Source: Kluyvera ascorbata_C (GTDB taxonomy: Bacteria > Pseudomonadota > Gammaproteobacteria > Enterobacterales > Enterobacteriaceae). From it: 64,000 nucleotides of DNA. A program made the position numbers and the translations under genes. Of the stretch, positions 62,899 to 64,000 are shown piece after piece. Within the stretch, counting starts at the first letter, position 1. Each line of letters opens with the position of its first letter. The notes beneath the pieces were generated by a model that saw only the letters and a list, made by a program, of their open reading frames with translations, was not told where the DNA came from and ran no database searches. Location of the stretch: positions 62,001 through 126,000 of the forward strand of contig NZ_JBIQOI010000003.1 of assembly GCF_044197065.1 (NCBI RefSeq). Reading direction: 5' to 3'.

Positions 62899-63507
62899 TC
62901 AAGCCTTTGGCGGTTCGGTGCGCGCAAAACTCTCACGCAGGAAGAGCGTTTCCGCCAATTTCACGAGGTGCGGTCTCTCCACGCACCAGCCCGGCGCAAT
63001 GCGGCGGAAGTTCAGATAGCCAATAGCACAGGCAATGGCGATGGTCGCGAGATTGAGGGTGTCGGTCTTCAGCGTACCGTCGGCCAGATAGCCTTCCAGC
63101 GCATCCAGACTGCGGCTTATCTTCTCGCGCTGGCGCAGCACTTCAGCTTCTGATTGCTGCGCGGCTGGGCGAGCCTGTTCACGTACGGAAGCCAGGCCAG
63201 CGTCCATAATGCCGTCAGCCAGAGACTCCATCTGGCGCACTTTCAGCGCGGCAAGCGGGTCACGCGGCACCATCTCAGGCGCCACGCCCAAAAGCTCAAT
63301 GTACTCGGCGATAATCGGCGAGTCGAACCAGCACTCACCCTCGTCCGTGACCAGCGCGGGTACTTTGCCCAATGGGTTGTACTGCGCCACGCCATTTTCC
63401 GCGTTGTAAGGCTGTTCATTCACAAACTCAAAGGCAATCCCCTTTTCCAGTAAGAGGATCGATATTTTACGTACAAATGGGCTGGTGTAGCTGCCGACCA
63501 GTTTCAT
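62899..63507 (-). CDS. yibF: Glutathione S-transferase-like protein YibF
   Basis: This 202-residue GST-fold protein has the thioredoxin-like N-terminal domain (KLVGSYTSPFVRKISILLLE; with the Ser/Cys-type active site region TSPF and the cis-Pro of GKVPALV) and a helical C-terminal domain. Substrate is unknown in E. coli as well. The ATG at 63507 has AAGGAG with proper spacing; the ATG two codons earlier directly abuts that site. Confidence 0.93.
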   Translation of the reverse strand: MKLVGSYTSPFVRKISILLLEKGIAFEFVNEQPYNAENGVAQYNPLGKVPALVTDEGECWFDSPIIAEYIELLGVAPEMVPRDPLAALKVRQMESLADGIMDAGLASVREQARPAAQQSEAEVLRQREKISRSLDALEGYLADGTLKTDTLNLATIAIACAIGYLNFRRIAPGWCVERPHLVKLAETLFLRESFARTEPPKA

Positions 63508-63581
63508 CTTCATCTCCTTTGCGCCAACAAAGTCTTCAGTATGGCTCAGGCAGCTTCATTCGCCTTCTGGTTTTTTCCCGC

Positions 63582-64000
63582 CTAGTGATCCAGATAGAGA
63601 TAATGCATCCAGCTGGTCATGCGCAGCAGGACTTTACGCATCACCGCAACATGGCTGAAATGGTCGGAATACACCGCTACCTGCGCATAGATGCCGTCCG
63701 GCAGCGAGTCGACCTCATCATTGGGTTCCAAATCAATCAGCGCCATGACGCCGTCCGTCCCCGGCACGACCGTCAGCGACTGTAGCGCGCCCTGCGCTTG
63801 ATAGGAGCCGCCGGGAACCACCGGGAGTATGCTGGCGAGCTTACCGTGGAAAACCTGCCCCGGCAGCGCGTTAAACACCACTTCGGCATCATCGCCTGCT
63901 TCCAGTCGCAGCAGCGAGTTCTGGCGGAACTGGGCAACTATCTGCCGTTTCTGTTCAGGGATAAACACCATCACCGGGCGCAGCGGCAGCGCCGCGGCGT
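63582..64000 (-). CDS. yibH: HlyD-family membrane fusion protein YibH, C-terminal part
   Basis: This is the 3' part of a gene running off the right edge; the reading frame stays open to base 64000. The visible 138 residues are the beta-barrel and membrane-proximal end of a HlyD/EmrA-type periplasmic adaptor, with LEAGDDAEVVFNALPGQVF and the YibH-like C-terminus TSWMHYLYLDH. E. coli YibH has 378 residues, so about two thirds lie outside the window. Probably partner of a small membrane protein YibI. Confidence 0.88.
   Translation of the reverse strand, partial: AAALPLRPVMVFIPEQKRQIVAQFRQNSLLRLEAGDDAEVVFNALPGQVFHGKLASILPVVPGGSYQAQGALQSLTVVPGTDGVMALIDLEPNDEVDSLPDGIYAQVAVYSDHFSHVAVMRKVLLRMTSWMHYLYLDH

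Overview
The window is chromosomal DNA of a member of the Enterobacteriaceae. Most genes are recognisable as orthologues of the E. coli K-12 segment from dpp to selAB-yibH (about 80-81 min), in the same order and orientation, but there are several accessory insertions. The intact sugar-acid operon yiaK-yiaL-X1-X2-yiaP-Q-R-S is the arrangement described for Klebsiella (K-12 has the TRAP genes yiaMNO in place of X1-X2). I therefore favour a Klebsiella/Enterobacter/Kluyvera-type genus, but the species cannot be fixed from the sequence alone. There are no IS elements, prophage genes, rRNA or CRISPR arrays; one tRNA (proK) is present.

Layout. 1-1080: two tandem long direct repeats (LDR), each encoding an Ldr-type toxic peptide and an antisense Rdl RNA. 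1.1-6.8 kb: dppABCDF dipeptide importer (minus strand). 7.4 kb: tRNA-Pro(CGG). 7.6-17.7 kb: eptB, yhjX, yhjY, tag, yiaC, bisC, yiaD, ghrB, yiaF. 18.1-19.5 kb: an inserted aromatic-acid MFS permease preceded by PcaR-like boxes. 19.7-21.7 kb: cspA with its cold-shock leader, then an extra ABC-F ATPase. 22.0-22.3 kb: hokA/sokA type I toxin-antitoxin. 22.5-27.5 kb: glyQS, ysaB, wecH, yiaB. 27.6-35.9 kb: xylose regulon xylAB / xylFGHR. 36-40.6 kb: bax, malS, avtA. 41-43.9 kb: a Gly/Ser/Val-rich lipoprotein gene followed by a TpsB/FhaC-type outer-membrane transporter. 43.9-53.2 kb: ysaA, yiaJ and the yiaKLX1X2PQRS operon. 53.2-57.6 kb: AraC regulator, GPH symporter and GH127 beta-L-arabinofuranosidase, occupying the place of K-12 yiaT-aldB. 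57.8-64 kb: a small membrane protein, yiaY, selBA, yibF and the 3' part of yibH.

How the genes work together. The window is rich in pentose and sugar-acid catabolism. Xylose import (XylFGH) and isomerisation/phosphorylation (XylAB), the diketogulonate/ascorbate branch (YiaK to SgbE) and a presumed arabinofuranoside branch (GPH porter plus GH127) all yield pentose-phosphate intermediates. The strongest candidate for something undescribed is the lipoprotein/TpsB-like pair at 41.0-43.9 kb: an outer-membrane two-partner-secretion porter whose only neighbouring candidate substrate is a lipoprotein with no aromatic residue in its mature part, rather than a beta-helical TpsA exoprotein. The duplicated LDR locus, where the 5' ends of the two antisense RNAs differ while the toxins are almost identical, is the second point of interest.
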